This document shows positions 32,695-41,004 of a stretch of DNA of 64,000 bases, in pieces. The translations under genes were made by a program, and so were the position numbers. Under the pieces are notes generated by a model. It was not told where the DNA came from. It worked only from the letters and a program-made list of their open reading frames with translations, and did no database searches. The DNA is from Noviluteimonas sp052115395 (GTDB taxonomy: Bacteria > Pseudomonadota > Gammaproteobacteria > Xanthomonadales > Xanthomonadaceae). Within the stretch, counting starts at the first letter, position 1, and every line of letters begins with the position of its first letter. The stretch lies in NCBI GenBank assembly GCA_052115395.1, contig JBFRGO010000003.1; one strand, written 5' to 3'.

Positions 32695-33789
32695 ATGCCT
32701 CGTCGCGAATTTCTCCGCAACTCGCTCGTCCTCGCCGCTCCGCTGGTCATCGGCGGTGTGTCGATGCCGGCCTTCGCCCTGACGACTCCCCCGAGCCGTA
32801 CTCGCGGCAGCACGGTCCGTGACGTCAAGAACTATGGCGCCGTGGGCAACGGCAGCCACGACGACACCTCGGCCATCCAGGCCGCGATCAACTCGCTGCC
32901 CACCTCCGGCGGCACGGTCACCATCCCGGCCGGCACGTACATGATCGACACGTCGAAGAAGATCCGCCTGCGCAGCAAGATGCACTTGAAGCTTGCCTCC
33001 GGTGCGATCCTCAAAGCGAAGACCTCTTCGCTGTCGCGCCACTACATCATCCTGATCAGCGGCGGCTCGGACGTGGAAGTCTCCGGCGGCCAGCTCATCG
33101 GCGACCGCGACACGCACCACTACGGTTCGGGCACCAGCGAATGGGGCCACGGCATCTCCATCGGTGGCGGCGTCACCCGCGTGACGATTCGCGACCTGCG
33201 CGTGTCCAAGTGCACCGGCGATGGCGTCTGCATCGGCGGCAGCGCCAACGACGTGGTCATCGCGAACATCATCTCGACCAACAACCGTCGCCAGGGCCTG
33301 TCGCTCACGCACTGCCGCAACATCAAGGTCTACGACTCGGAGTTCAGCTACACCAAGGGCACCGCGCCCGAGTGCGGCATCGACATCGAGCCGGACGAAG
33401 GCGGTACGTGCTCCAGCGTGCTGATCCAGAACTGCCGCATGAACAACAACAACAAGTACGGCGTGAACATGTGGAAGCGCTCTTCGGGCATCACCATCAC
33501 CGGGTGCACGATGGAACGCAACGGCAGCCTGGGCATGAGCACGACGGGCATCACCAGCCTGAAGATCACGAACAACACGATCCGCTACAACTCGGCGACC
33601 GGCGTGGTCTACAACACCGGCACCTCGGGCGTGACCCACAGCGGCAACCTGTCGTACCAGAACTACACGCGACTGGGCGCCCGCAGCCGCACGCCGTTCA
33701 CGATGACCGGCTGGTCCAGCAAGATCGAGCGCGACATCCTGTGGAAGAGCTCGTCCTCGCGGACGATCGGTACCAACAAGTACCAGTAA
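32695..33789 (+). CDS. Tat-exported right-handed parallel beta-helix (pectate-lyase-like) protein
   Basis: A 364-residue protein starting MPRREFLRNSLVLAAPLVIG, a twin-arginine signal (RREFLRNS), so it is probably exported folded. GAGG precedes the ATG at 32695. The mature part opens with the pectate-lyase-3 motif VRDVKNYGAVGNGSHDDTSA and then has repeated beta-helix rungs (ISGGSDVEVSGGQLIGD, ITITGCTMERNGSLGMSTTG). It is likely a polysaccharide lyase or glycoside hydrolase of the polygalacturonase-like fold; the substrate and catalytic residues are not evident. It is followed by a strong terminator. Confidence 0.88.
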   Translation: MPRREFLRNSLVLAAPLVIGGVSMPAFALTTPPSRTRGSTVRDVKNYGAVGNGSHDDTSAIQAAINSLPTSGGTVTIPAGTYMIDTSKKIRLRSKMHLKLASGAILKAKTSSLSRHYIILISGGSDVEVSGGQLIGDRDTHHYGSGTSEWGHGISIGGGVTRVTIRDLRVSKCTGDGVCIGGSANDVVIANIISTNNRRQGLSLTHCRNIKVYDSEFSYTKGTAPECGIDIEPDEGGTCSSVLIQNCRMNNNNKYGVNMWKRSSGITITGCTMERNGSLGMSTTGITSLKITNNTIRYNSATGVVYNTGTSGVTHSGNLSYQNYTRLGARSRTPFTMTGWSSKIERDILWKSSSSRTIGTNKYQ

Positions 33790-33830
33790 TCAGGGATCGA
33801 ACGCCCGGCATCAGAACCGGGATCCTGAAG

Positions 33831-33858
33831 CGGCGCCCTCCGGGGCGCCGTTTTTTTT
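33831..33858 (+). terminator. Rho-independent terminator of the beta-helix gene
   Basis: An 8-bp stem, CGGCGCCC paired with GGGCGCCG, loop TCCG, followed by eight T. It lies 41 bases after the stop codon and isolates the beta-helix gene from rhlE. Confidence 0.9.
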
Positions 33859-34055
33859 GCGCCCGGGGCCTGATTTGGGCGCCGGACCGTGTTAAGGTTC
33901 GCCCCGCTCGCGCACGGCCGTAGCGTTTTCCCGGCCCCCGGGTCCCATCTTGGCGGACCCAACTCCGTACCTCTTTCGTCGCGCGACACGCGCCGGCTAC
34001 CTGCCGGGGCGCACAAAACTGACTCGACAGCGCGGTATCAGGGAAAGCTTCGAGT

Positions 34056-34078
34056 GCACGCCGCCATGCGCGGCGTGC
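34056..34078 (+). promoter_or_regulatory. hairpin in the rhlE leader next to the ribosome site
   Basis: A perfect 9-bp stem (GCACGCCGC paired with GCGGCGTGC) with a 5-base CATGC loop ends 8 bases before the GGAG ribosome site (34087-34090) of the helicase gene. The gap 33859-34096 contains no gene, so the leader may be long. Placement suggests control of translation, for example by the helicase itself. Confidence 0.55.
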
Positions 34079-34096
34079 TTCACATCGGAGCTCCAA

Positions 34097-35416
34097 ATGA
34101 CGTTCGAAACCCTCGGGCTTTCGCCCGCGCTGCTGCGCGCGCTCGCCGACAACGGCTACACCACCCCCACGCCGATCCAGGCCGAAGCGATTCCGCTGGT
34201 CCTCAGCGGCCAGGACGTGCTCGGTGGCGCGCAGACCGGTACCGGCAAGACCGCCGCGTTCGGCCTGCCGTTGCTGCATCGCCTTTCGGAAGGCAAGCCC
34301 GCCGCTTCCACCGGCCCGCGCAAGCCGCGCGCGCTGATCCTCGTCCCCACCCGCGAACTCGCGGTGCAGGTCGGCGACAGCATCAAGGCCTACGGCCGCC
34401 ACCTGCGCCTCAACGTGACCACGCTGTACGGCGGCGCGGGCATGCAGCCGCAGATCGATGCCTTCCGCCGCGGCGTCGACATCCTCGTCGCCTGCCCGGG
34501 CCGCTTGCTCGACCACCTGGAGCGCGGCACCGCCAAGCTCGACGCGGTCGAACTGCTCGTCCTGGACGAAGCCGACCGCATGCTCGACATGGGCTTCCTG
34601 CCGGCGATCAAGCGCGTGCTCGCGCGCGTGCCGGCCAATCGCCAGACGCTGCTGTTCTCGGCCACGTTCGAGTCCAACATCAAGCAGCTGGCGCTGGAAT
34701 TCATGAAGTCGCCGCAGCAGGTGCAGGTCGCGGCGCAGAACACGATCGCCGAAACGATCGTGCACCGCGCCCATCCGGTCGACGGTGCGCGCAAGCGCGA
34801 CCTGTTGATCGACATCCTCGCCAAGCGCCACACCGAGCAGGTGCTGGTGTTCGGCAAGACCAAGCACGGTTGCAACCGTCTGGCCGAACAGCTCGTGGCG
34901 GCCGGCCTGTCGGCGGTCGCGATCCACGGCAACAAGAGCCAGGCCGCGCGCCAGCGTGCGTTGAACGAGTTCAAGTCGGGCAAGGCGCGCGTGCTGGTGG
35001 CCACCGACGTCGCCGCGCGCGGGCTGGACATCCCGAACCTGCCGCTGGTGATCAACCACGACCTGCCGATGGTCGCCGAAGACTACGTGCACCGCATCGG
35101 CCGCACCGGTCGCAACGGCGCAACGGGCGAAGCGCTCTCGCTGGTCTCGCCGGACGAAGGCGGTCTGCTGCGCCAGATCCAGCGCATGTTGAAGGCCGAG
35201 ATCCAGATGGACCCGGTGCGCGGCTTCGAGCCGAGCCGTCCGATCCGCCTGGATGCTTCGCCGTTCAACGCGGGCAAGCCGACGCAGCGTCCGCAGCGCG
35301 GGCATCGTCCGCACGGCAAGCCTGCGACGGCGCAGCCGCGCCACGCGCATGCTGGTCCGAAGCAGCATCGCAGTGCGGCCGGCAAGCCCGGCGGGCGTCG
35401 CGATTCGCGCGCCTGA
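34097..35416 (+). CDS. rhlE: DEAD-box ATP-dependent RNA helicase (RhlE type)
   Basis: A 439-residue DEAD-box helicase. The Q motif GYTTPTPIQAEAIP is followed by Walker A AQTGTGKTA (about residue 46), PTREL, GG, TPGR-like CPGR, DEAD at about 158 (LVLDEADRMLDMGF), SAT in LFSATFESN, then ARGLDIPNL and HRIGRTGRNG in the second RecA domain. The C-terminal 70 residues are a basic Arg/Gly/His/Pro tail for RNA binding. The RhlE branch acts in rRNA maturation and mRNA decay, often in the cold. GGAG lies six bases before the ATG, behind the leader hairpin. A strong terminator follows. Confidence 0.93.
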   Translation: MTFETLGLSPALLRALADNGYTTPTPIQAEAIPLVLSGQDVLGGAQTGTGKTAAFGLPLLHRLSEGKPAASTGPRKPRALILVPTRELAVQVGDSIKAYGRHLRLNVTTLYGGAGMQPQIDAFRRGVDILVACPGRLLDHLERGTAKLDAVELLVLDEADRMLDMGFLPAIKRVLARVPANRQTLLFSATFESNIKQLALEFMKSPQQVQVAAQNTIAETIVHRAHPVDGARKRDLLIDILAKRHTEQVLVFGKTKHGCNRLAEQLVAAGLSAVAIHGNKSQAARQRALNEFKSGKARVLVATDVAARGLDIPNLPLVINHDLPMVAEDYVHRIGRTGRNGATGEALSLVSPDEGGLLRQIQRMLKAEIQMDPVRGFEPSRPIRLDASPFNAGKPTQRPQRGHRPHGKPATAQPRHAHAGPKQHRSAAGKPGGRRDSRA

Positions 35417-35440
35417 TCCGCGATTTGCCTGAAACGAAAA

Positions 35441-35468
35441 CGCCAGCCTCGCGGCTGGCGTTTTTTTT
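35441..35468. terminator. bidirectional Rho-independent terminator
   Basis: Stem CGCCAGCC paired with GGCTGGCG, loop TCGC, then eight T on the right; the A-run on the left gives T residues when read leftward. It can end both rhlE and the convergent BlaR1-like gene. Confidence 0.9.
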
Positions 35469-35491
35469 GCCCCGTGGGAGGGCGGTGTCGC

Positions 35492-37447
35492 TTATTGCGC
35501 CGAGCGTGCGAAGGGCGCCGGCTTCGCCAATCCCTTCTGCATCGCTTCGCCGATCAACACGTCCAGGTCCTTCTCCGCTTTCTTCGCGAGCTTCTCCTGT
35601 TGCTTGCCGAGTTCGCCCATCTGCTTGCCCAGGGTGTCCATCGGCTTGGAGGCTTCTTCCATCTGCGCGCTGATGCGTTCGATCGGCGCGTGGTCGCGTT
35701 CGACCTTCTGCGACTCGCGCTCCATGATTTTGCTTTGCGCTTCCATCTGGTTGCCGAGGGCGTCCATCTGGCGGCCCAGGTCGTCCATCTGCTTGTCGAG
35801 CGCTTCGCTTTCGGCGTCGGTGCCGGCCTTGCGTTGCTTCATCGCAAGCAACTGCTGGCGACCGGAGAGCTCCATCTGCTGTTGACCCAGCGCCGCCATG
35901 CGCTCCTGCGCGGCCATCATGTCGGGCGAGGGCATCTGCGCCTTCGACAGTTTTTCCATCTGCGCACCGAGCGCTTCCATCTTCTTGCCGTGCACGTCCA
36001 TCTGGTCGCCGAGCGCGGACATGCGGGTGCCGAGCGCCTCGCTGTCCTTCCACGCGGCCTGCGCGCGGCCGACGATCGACGGATCGTCGATCACCCAGGC
36101 CTTGCCGTCGCGGCGGAACCAGATGAAGTCGCGCTGCAGGCTGCGCTTGGCCACCGCGATGTCGTCCATGTCGTCGGTGGAACCGGACATCGCATACCCA
36201 TCGCGTCCCTTGCGGACCAGGGCCCATGCGTTGTCGTCGTGGCCGTAGCGCGTGACTTGCGCGAGAGGTTCGCGCGCTTGCGCGGGTTCGGCGACCGGCG
36301 CGGGCGCATCGGCCGGTGCGGCTTCGGCGGCGGGCGCGGCGGGCGCGGCAGGCGCCGCTTGCGTCGCAGGCGCGGCGGCGATGGCAGGTGCGACCGGCGC
36401 GGCAGCAGGGACGTGCGCAACGACCGGCGCGGCTTCCGGCGCCTTGCCGATCTGCGCCTGCGCATAGAAGGCGATGCACGCGGCGGCGACGCCGATCAGG
36501 GGAAGCGCGATCCGGCCGGCGGGCAGGCGATGGCGCGGTTGCGGGCGAAGCAATTGCTGGATGCGGGACATCAGGTGGCCTCCGTGGGCGGCATGCGCGA
36601 GGTGGGGCAGGGCGGGACGTGTGCGTTGCAGGTCCGACAGCGTGGCGAGCGCGACCGCGAGGCGGCGCCCGTCGCCGATGACCTGCGCGGCGATCGCATC
36701 GGCGACGAGTTCGCGTTCGACGCGAATGCGATGCGAGAGCCACCAGGTGACGGGATGGAAGAACAACAGCGCTTCGGCCGCGCGCTGCAGCAGGTTCACG
36801 AGATAGTCGTGGCGACGCACGTGCGCCAGTTCATGCGCGAGCAGCGCTTCGACCAGATCGGGCGGCATGCGCAGTGCAACCGACATCGGCAGCAACACGA
36901 CCGGGCGCCAGAATCCGGCGACGACCGGCGAGTCCAGCGATTCGACCAGGCGCAGCGCAACGCCGCGCAGGTGGAATCGCAGCGCGAGCGCATCGAGCGT
37001 CGCCTGCCAGCGCGCCTGCAAGGGCGGCTGCGGCGAAAGACGCATGCGCTGCACCCAGGCAACGCCAAACAGCGTGCGCAGGCAAAACACGCTCGCGCCC
37101 GCGGCCCACAGCGCGACGATCATCGGCTGCATCAAGGCCAGGCGCGTTTGCCAGTCGGCAGGCGCATCGCTGCCGTCGACGGCCACGACGTCGTGGTTCG
37201 CGGCGAAGGCCTGGAAGGGCGTCGTCGCCCACGTCGCATCGAAGAACGCGCGGCACACACTGAGGATCGGCACCAAGGCCAGGGCCAGCAGCGCCAGGCA
37301 CGCGATCGCATAGCGGACCTGCGGCCGGGAATGTCGCGCGATGCGCAGCACGAGCCCCACGAAGGCGCCGATCAACGCCCCCTGCCAGGTGAAATCGACA
37401 AGCGCCTGGCCGATCGCCGGAATCAGGTGTTCGATGAACTCATGCAT
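35492..37447 (-). CDS. M56 (BlaR1-like) membrane metalloprotease with Met-rich heptad-repeat sensor region
   Basis: A 651-residue membrane protein. Hydrophobic helices near residues 14-36, 46-66, 106-127 and 305-328 surround a cytoplasmic M56 protease: HELAH at 205-209 with the third ligand Glu246 in RVERELVADA. In BlaR1/MecR1 a penicillin-binding domain follows the last helix. Here there is a Pro/Ala linker (about 330-400), a small domain (YGHDDNAWALVRKGRDGYAM onwards), then some 170 residues of heptads of the type LGRQMDALGNQMEA, very rich in Met and Gln, predicted as a coiled coil in the periplasm. It should sense a signal and cleave or inactivate the BlaI-like repressor. Its start overlaps the end of that gene by 8 bases. 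Confidence 0.9.
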   Translation of the reverse strand: MHEFIEHLIPAIGQALVDFTWQGALIGAFVGLVLRIARHSRPQVRYAIACLALLALALVPILSVCRAFFDATWATTPFQAFAANHDVVAVDGSDAPADWQTRLALMQPMIVALWAAGASVFCLRTLFGVAWVQRMRLSPQPPLQARWQATLDALALRFHLRGVALRLVESLDSPVVAGFWRPVVLLPMSVALRMPPDLVEALLAHELAHVRRHDYLVNLLQRAAEALLFFHPVTWWLSHRIRVERELVADAIAAQVIGDGRRLAVALATLSDLQRTRPALPHLAHAAHGGHLMSRIQQLLRPQPRHRLPAGRIALPLIGVAAACIAFYAQAQIGKAPEAAPVVAHVPAAAPVAPAIAAAPATQAAPAAPAAPAAEAAPADAPAPVAEPAQAREPLAQVTRYGHDDNAWALVRKGRDGYAMSGSTDDMDDIAVAKRSLQRDFIWFRRDGKAWVIDDPSIVGRAQAAWKDSEALGTRMSALGDQMDVHGKKMEALGAQMEKLSKAQMPSPDMMAAQERMAALGQQQMELSGRQQLLAMKQRKAGTDAESEALDKQMDDLGRQMDALGNQMEAQSKIMERESQKVERDHAPIERISAQMEEASKPMDTLGKQMGELGKQQEKLAKKAEKDLDVLIGEAMQKGLAKPAPFARSAQ

Positions 37448-37832
37448 CGCGCGATCCCTCGTCGTCCTGGTGGGCGTCCAGCAACTTGCGGATTTCGTCG
37501 CGCTCGGCGTCGGAGACGTGCGCGTTCAGCGCGGCCAGCACCAGGCCCTTACCGGAGCCTGCGAAGGCCTTCTGGATGAAGTCGGTGAGCAGGTGCGTCT
37601 GCAGCGCGTCCTGCGCCTGCGCCGCGGCGTAGACGTGCGAGCGCTGCGTTTCGTCGCGCACCAGCAAGCCCTTGCCGTGCATGACCTGCGCCAGGCGCAG
37701 CACGTTGGCGTAGGTGACGCTGGGCTTTTCGTCCTGCATCGCCTGGTGCACGTCCTTGACGGTCGACGGACCGATGCGCCAGAGCGTGTTGAGCAGGTCG
37801 AGTTCGGCGGCGGTGGGCTTGCGGTCGGTCAT
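37440..37832 (-). CDS. BlaI/MecI/CopY family repressor
   Basis: A 130-residue penicillinase-repressor-type regulator. The winged helix covers residues 1-75, with the landmarks PTAAELDLLNTLWRIGPSTV and QDEKPSVTYANVLRLAQVMH. The C-terminal dimerisation helices are KAFAGSGKGLVLAALNAHVS and later ERDEIRKLLDAHQDD. It should repress its own operon by binding the double dyad at 37878-37907 and be removed by the M56 protease encoded next. No beta-lactamase gene is adjacent, so its other targets lie elsewhere. Confidence 0.93.
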   Translation of the reverse strand: MTDRKPTAAELDLLNTLWRIGPSTVKDVHQAMQDEKPSVTYANVLRLAQVMHGKGLLVRDETQRSHVYAAAQAQDALQTHLLTDFIQKAFAGSGKGLVLAALNAHVSDAERDEIRKLLDAHQDDEGSRDA

Positions 37833-37877
37833 CGGCGAGGGCGCGTGCTTGAGGCGATGTGGCCACGCTACGCCGCC

Positions 37878-37907
37878 TAGACCGAGTTGTCTAGACCATT
37901 TTGTCTA
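37878..37907 (-). promoter_or_regulatory. double operator for the BlaI-like repressor
   Basis: Two overlapping dyads of the form TAGAC-N6-GTCTA (37878-37893 and 37892-37907) share a TA, with centres 14 bases apart, 46 bases before the repressor start. The layout matches tandem BlaI/MecI operators, although the half-site TAGAC differs from the usual TACA-type half-site. Confidence 0.8.
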
Positions 37908-37933
37908 TGAAGGAAGTCATGGGGCGGATCGGG

Positions 37934-38785
37934 CTATGCGGCGACGCCGGCGCTCTGGATTCCCAACAGATTCAATGCGTTGTCGAGTGTTTCTCCGCTG
38001 TCGGCGTCGAGCTTGAGCGTCGCGATCCCATCCGCGCGGGTCGTCCCCGACGTGAGGATCGCAAGCGGCAGGCCGGCATCGCGGGCGCGCAAGGCGAACC
38101 GGTAGCCCGAATAGACCATCAGCGAGGAACCGACGACGAGCATCGCGTCGCTCGCCTGCAAGGCCGCCTGCGCATCGAAGACGCGATCGCGCGGCACGTT
38201 CTCGCCGAAGAACACGACGTCGGGTTTCAGCAAGCCCTCGCAGGTTTCGCAATGGGGCGCGACGAAGGCCGTCGTGTCGATCGCATCCAGGTCTGCGTCG
38301 CCGTCGGGTGCGATCGCCGCTTCGACCGCATGCGTCCATTCGGGATTGCGCGCGGCCAGCTGCGATTGCACGTCATCGCGCGAAGACAAGGCGCCGCATG
38401 CCAGGCAACGCACGGCATCGATGCGCCCATGCAGATCGATGACCGCGCGGCTGCCGGCGCGTTGATGCAATCCGTCGACGTTCTGCGTGACCAGGCACGC
38501 GACGCGGCCGGCGTGTTCGAGCGCCGCCAACGCGCGATGGGCCGCGTTCGGCCGCGCGCGCGCGACCATCGGCCAACCTGCGTGGCTGCGCGCCCAGTAG
38601 CGTGCACGCGTGGCGGGCTCGTGCAGGAAGGCCTGGTAGGTGACGGGCGGTTTGCGCTTCCACTCGCCGTTGCGATCGCGATAGTCGGGGATGCCCGAGG
38701 CGGTGCTGCATCCGGCGCCCGTCAGCACGAACACGCGCGGATGCGCATGCAGCCAGTCGGCGAGGGCGTGGGCGTGGGATGTCAT
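37934..38785 (-). CDS. Sir2 family NAD-dependent protein deacylase
   Basis: A 283-residue sirtuin. The start MTSHAHALADWLHAHP at 38785 has GAGG six bases upstream and is favoured over a frame 23 codons longer. NAD-binding GAGCSTASGIPDYRD, the TQNVDGLHQRAGS block with the catalytic His in VIDLHGRI, and a zinc finger with CLAC and CETC are all present, as is the late VGSSLMVYSG. It removes acyl groups from lysine in the cytoplasm. The sequence is complete. The gap after it holds the BlaI-type operator. Confidence 0.92.
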   Translation of the reverse strand: MTSHAHALADWLHAHPRVFVLTGAGCSTASGIPDYRDRNGEWKRKPPVTYQAFLHEPATRARYWARSHAGWPMVARARPNAAHRALAALEHAGRVACLVTQNVDGLHQRAGSRAVIDLHGRIDAVRCLACGALSSRDDVQSQLAARNPEWTHAVEAAIAPDGDADLDAIDTTAFVAPHCETCEGLLKPDVVFFGENVPRDRVFDAQAALQASDAMLVVGSSLMVYSGYRFALRARDAGLPLAILTSGTTRADGIATLKLDADSGETLDNALNLLGIQSAGVAA

Positions 38786-38886
38786 GGAGACCTCGGGTTC
38801 GAAGGGATTGTCGCGCGCGCGCCGTGAGCGTGCCCGCCACGTGCGCTCCGGCATGATCGACGGCCTTCCGACCGCGAGCCCGCCGC

Positions 38887-40089
38887 ATGCGCCAACGCCG
38901 TCCGTCCCTGTTGCGCTCGCGCGACGCCGCCGACAGCGGCAAGGTGGGGATGGTCGAGCTGTTTTTCGACCTCGTCTTCGTCTTCGCGGTCACCCAGTTG
39001 TCCCGGACGCTCGTGGGCGATCTCTCGCTCACCGGCCTGATGCACGTGGGCTTGCTGCTGCTAGGCGTGTGGTGGGTGTGGATCGACACCTCGTGGGTCA
39101 CCAACTGGCTCGATCCGGAGCGCATTCCCGTCCGCGTGGCGTTGTTGGCCCTGATGCTCGCCGGACTCGGCATTTCGATTGCGATCCCGAAGGCCTTCGA
39201 CGCGCACGGCGTGTTGTTCGCGCTGTCCTACACCGCGTTGCAGATCGGCCGCACGCTGTTCTTCCTGTGGGCCGTGCGCGCCGAGCCGCTGCACCGCCGG
39301 CGCAACTTCCAACGCCTGCTGGTGTGGACGATCGTGTTTTCGGCGTGCTGGATCGCCGGTGCGACGACCACGCACGACGCACGCCTGGGATGGTGGGCGC
39401 TCGCGCTGGCGATCGAATCGCTCGCGCCGATTTCGTATTTCTGGGTACCGGGCCTGGGCCGTTCGACCATCGAGGACTGGGATGTCGAAGGCGCGCACCT
39501 GGCCGAACGCTGCGCGTTGTTCATCATCATCGCGCTGGGCGAATCGCTGCTGGTCACCGGCATGACCTTCGCCGCGCGGGAATGGGACCTGCCCACGTCC
39601 ACCGGTTTCGCCAACGCGGTTCTCGGCACGATCCTGATGTGGTGGATCTACTTCGACACCGGCGCCCAGCGCGCGACCCAACGCATCGAACGCGCCGACG
39701 ATCCCGGCCGCGAAGCGCGTTCGGCCTACACCTACGTGCACATCCTCATCGTCGGCGGGATCATCGCCTCGGCGGTGGCCGACGAACTGGTGATCGCGCA
39801 TCCGCACCGGGGCGGGGTGCTCGGATCGGCGATCGTGCTCGGCGGGCCGATCCTCTACCTGCTCGGCAACGCGACCTTCAAATGGATCACCAACGACCGC
39901 CGCGCACCGCCGCTGTCGCACCTGGTCGGCCTGGGGTTGCTCGTCCTGCTCGCATGGCCGACGGCCGCGCACCTGCTCTCGCCGCTGCACCTGGCCATGC
40001 TTGCCAACGGTGCGTTGCTGGTGGTTGCGATCTGGGAGTCGCTGGCCGTTCGCGAGGTCGTCGGGACCGAACAGTTGCCCGGCGAATGA
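38887..40089 (+). CDS. LtrA (low temperature requirement A) family membrane protein
   Basis: A 400-residue membrane protein of the LtrA family, with around ten hydrophobic segments. The start has the family motif KVGMVELFFDLVFVFAVTQL. Later landmarks are LLLGVWWVWIDTSWVTNWLD and AERCALFIIIALGESLLVTG. LtrA was named from Listeria growth at low temperature; no transport activity is established. It is divergent from the sirtuin gene by 101 bases. Function remains open. Confidence 0.9.
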   Translation: MRQRRPSLLRSRDAADSGKVGMVELFFDLVFVFAVTQLSRTLVGDLSLTGLMHVGLLLLGVWWVWIDTSWVTNWLDPERIPVRVALLALMLAGLGISIAIPKAFDAHGVLFALSYTALQIGRTLFFLWAVRAEPLHRRRNFQRLLVWTIVFSACWIAGATTTHDARLGWWALALAIESLAPISYFWVPGLGRSTIEDWDVEGAHLAERCALFIIIALGESLLVTGMTFAAREWDLPTSTGFANAVLGTILMWWIYFDTGAQRATQRIERADDPGREARSAYTYVHILIVGGIIASAVADELVIAHPHRGGVLGSAIVLGGPILYLLGNATFKWITNDRRAPPLSHLVGLGLLVLLAWPTAAHLLSPLHLAMLANGALLVVAIWESLAVREVVGTEQLPGE

Positions 40090-40287
40090 GGGTCGGCTTG
40101 CGCAAACCCGGTGCCGGTCGGGTCGATTCGCCCCGTCGACCCCGCCGCCTGACGGGTCCAATGCATGCGATTCGACGCGATTTTCATGCCAAAGGGGCTT
40201 CAGGGGCGAAATAGTGGGGGGAGGGGGATTACAAATGCGCGCGGTTTCATGCAGGATGCGCGCCGGCCGCTTACCTTGTGTCCGCCG

Positions 40288-40494
40288 ATGCGCTTGCGTG
40301 TGTTGTCGTCCCTGGTCGTTGCGTCCCTTGCCTGCAGTTGCGCTCATCAGCGCGGCTGGACCGGCGAAGGCGCCACGCCCTTCGACACCGCACAAGCCGA
40401 TTGCGATGCGAAGACCCGCGACCTCGATGCCGGTAAACCGCGCGAGGATGGGTTCGACGCTTGCATGGCCGGACATGGGTGGAAGCGGCCATGA
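40288..40494 (+). CDS. small exported Cys-containing (lipoprotein-like) protein
   Basis: A 68-residue protein with a signal peptide (RLRVLSSLVVASLACSCA). Two Cys at the cleavage region suggest a lipoprotein, although the lipobox is imperfect. The mature 48 residues contain two further Cys (QADCDAKTRDLDAGKP, FDACMAGHGWKRP). The ending MAGHGWKR is common in small proteobacterial envelope proteins. The ATG at 40288 is chosen because it begins the signal peptide. Confidence 0.6.
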   Translation: MRLRVLSSLVVASLACSCAHQRGWTGEGATPFDTAQADCDAKTRDLDAGKPREDGFDACMAGHGWKRP

Positions 40495-40582
40495 CCCGCG
40501 GGGGACAACGCGAACATCACGACAGATCCCGTATTCCTGCAAGATTGACCCTCGGGCGAAGTGCCCGGACGAGGAGGACTCC

Positions 40583-40861
40583 ATGCGTAACGAAACGAAG
40601 ACCAAGCTCGCCCTGGCCTGTGGCGCGCTGATCGCCGTGGCCCTGGTTGGCTGCAAGAAGAACGAAGAAGCCACCCCGGCCGCTTCGGCCACCGTCGCTG
40701 CCCCGGCCACCATGGCCGCCCCGGCTGCGCCGATGACCCCGGCGATGCCGGCGACGGCGATGCCGGCCGCTTCGATGACGGCCCCGGCCGCGTCGACCGC
40801 CGCCGCTCCGGCCGCCGCTTCGACGGCTGCCGACGCTGCCGGCGCCCCGGCGACCCACTAA
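40583..40861 (+). CDS. small Ala/Pro/Met-rich lipoprotein
   Basis: A 92-residue lipoprotein. The signal ends in the lipobox LVGC (KLALACGALIAVALVGCKKN), and AGGAGG stands six bases before the ATG. The mature protein is low-complexity (runs of Ala, Pro, Thr and Met such as PAMPATAMPAASMTAPAAS), with no folded domain evident. It may be a flexible envelope linker protein. An unusually strong terminator follows, which points to high expression. Confidence 0.78.
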   Translation: MRNETKTKLALACGALIAVALVGCKKNEEATPAASATVAAPATMAAPAAPMTPAMPATAMPAASMTAPAASTAAAPAAASTAADAAGAPATH

Positions 40862-40891
40862 TCGGGTCGGCAAGGCAACAAGCGACACCAG

Positions 40892-40922
40892 GACGGCGGC
40901 CGAAAGGCCGCCGTCTTTTTTT
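40892..40922 (+). terminator. strong Rho-independent terminator
   Basis: A perfect 10-bp stem, GACGGCGGCC paired with GGCCGCCGTC, with a GAAA tetraloop and seven T residues, 30 bases after the lipoprotein gene. Confidence 0.95.
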
Positions 40923-40943
40923 GTGCGTTATTTTCCGAACCCC

Positions 40944-40970
40944 TGTCGATCCGCATCGCCCCCGTTCGTC
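40944..40970 (+). promoter_or_regulatory. ECF42-type promoter upstream of DGPF gene 2
   Basis: TGTCGA, 17 bases, then CGTC, ending 34 bases before the ATG at 41005. It matches the site at 24145-24171, including spacer stretches TCCGC and CGCCCCC. Confidence 0.75.
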
Positions 40971-41004
40971 GTCCTTGGCGTCACCCCCAACAAGGAGTCC
41001 GCTC

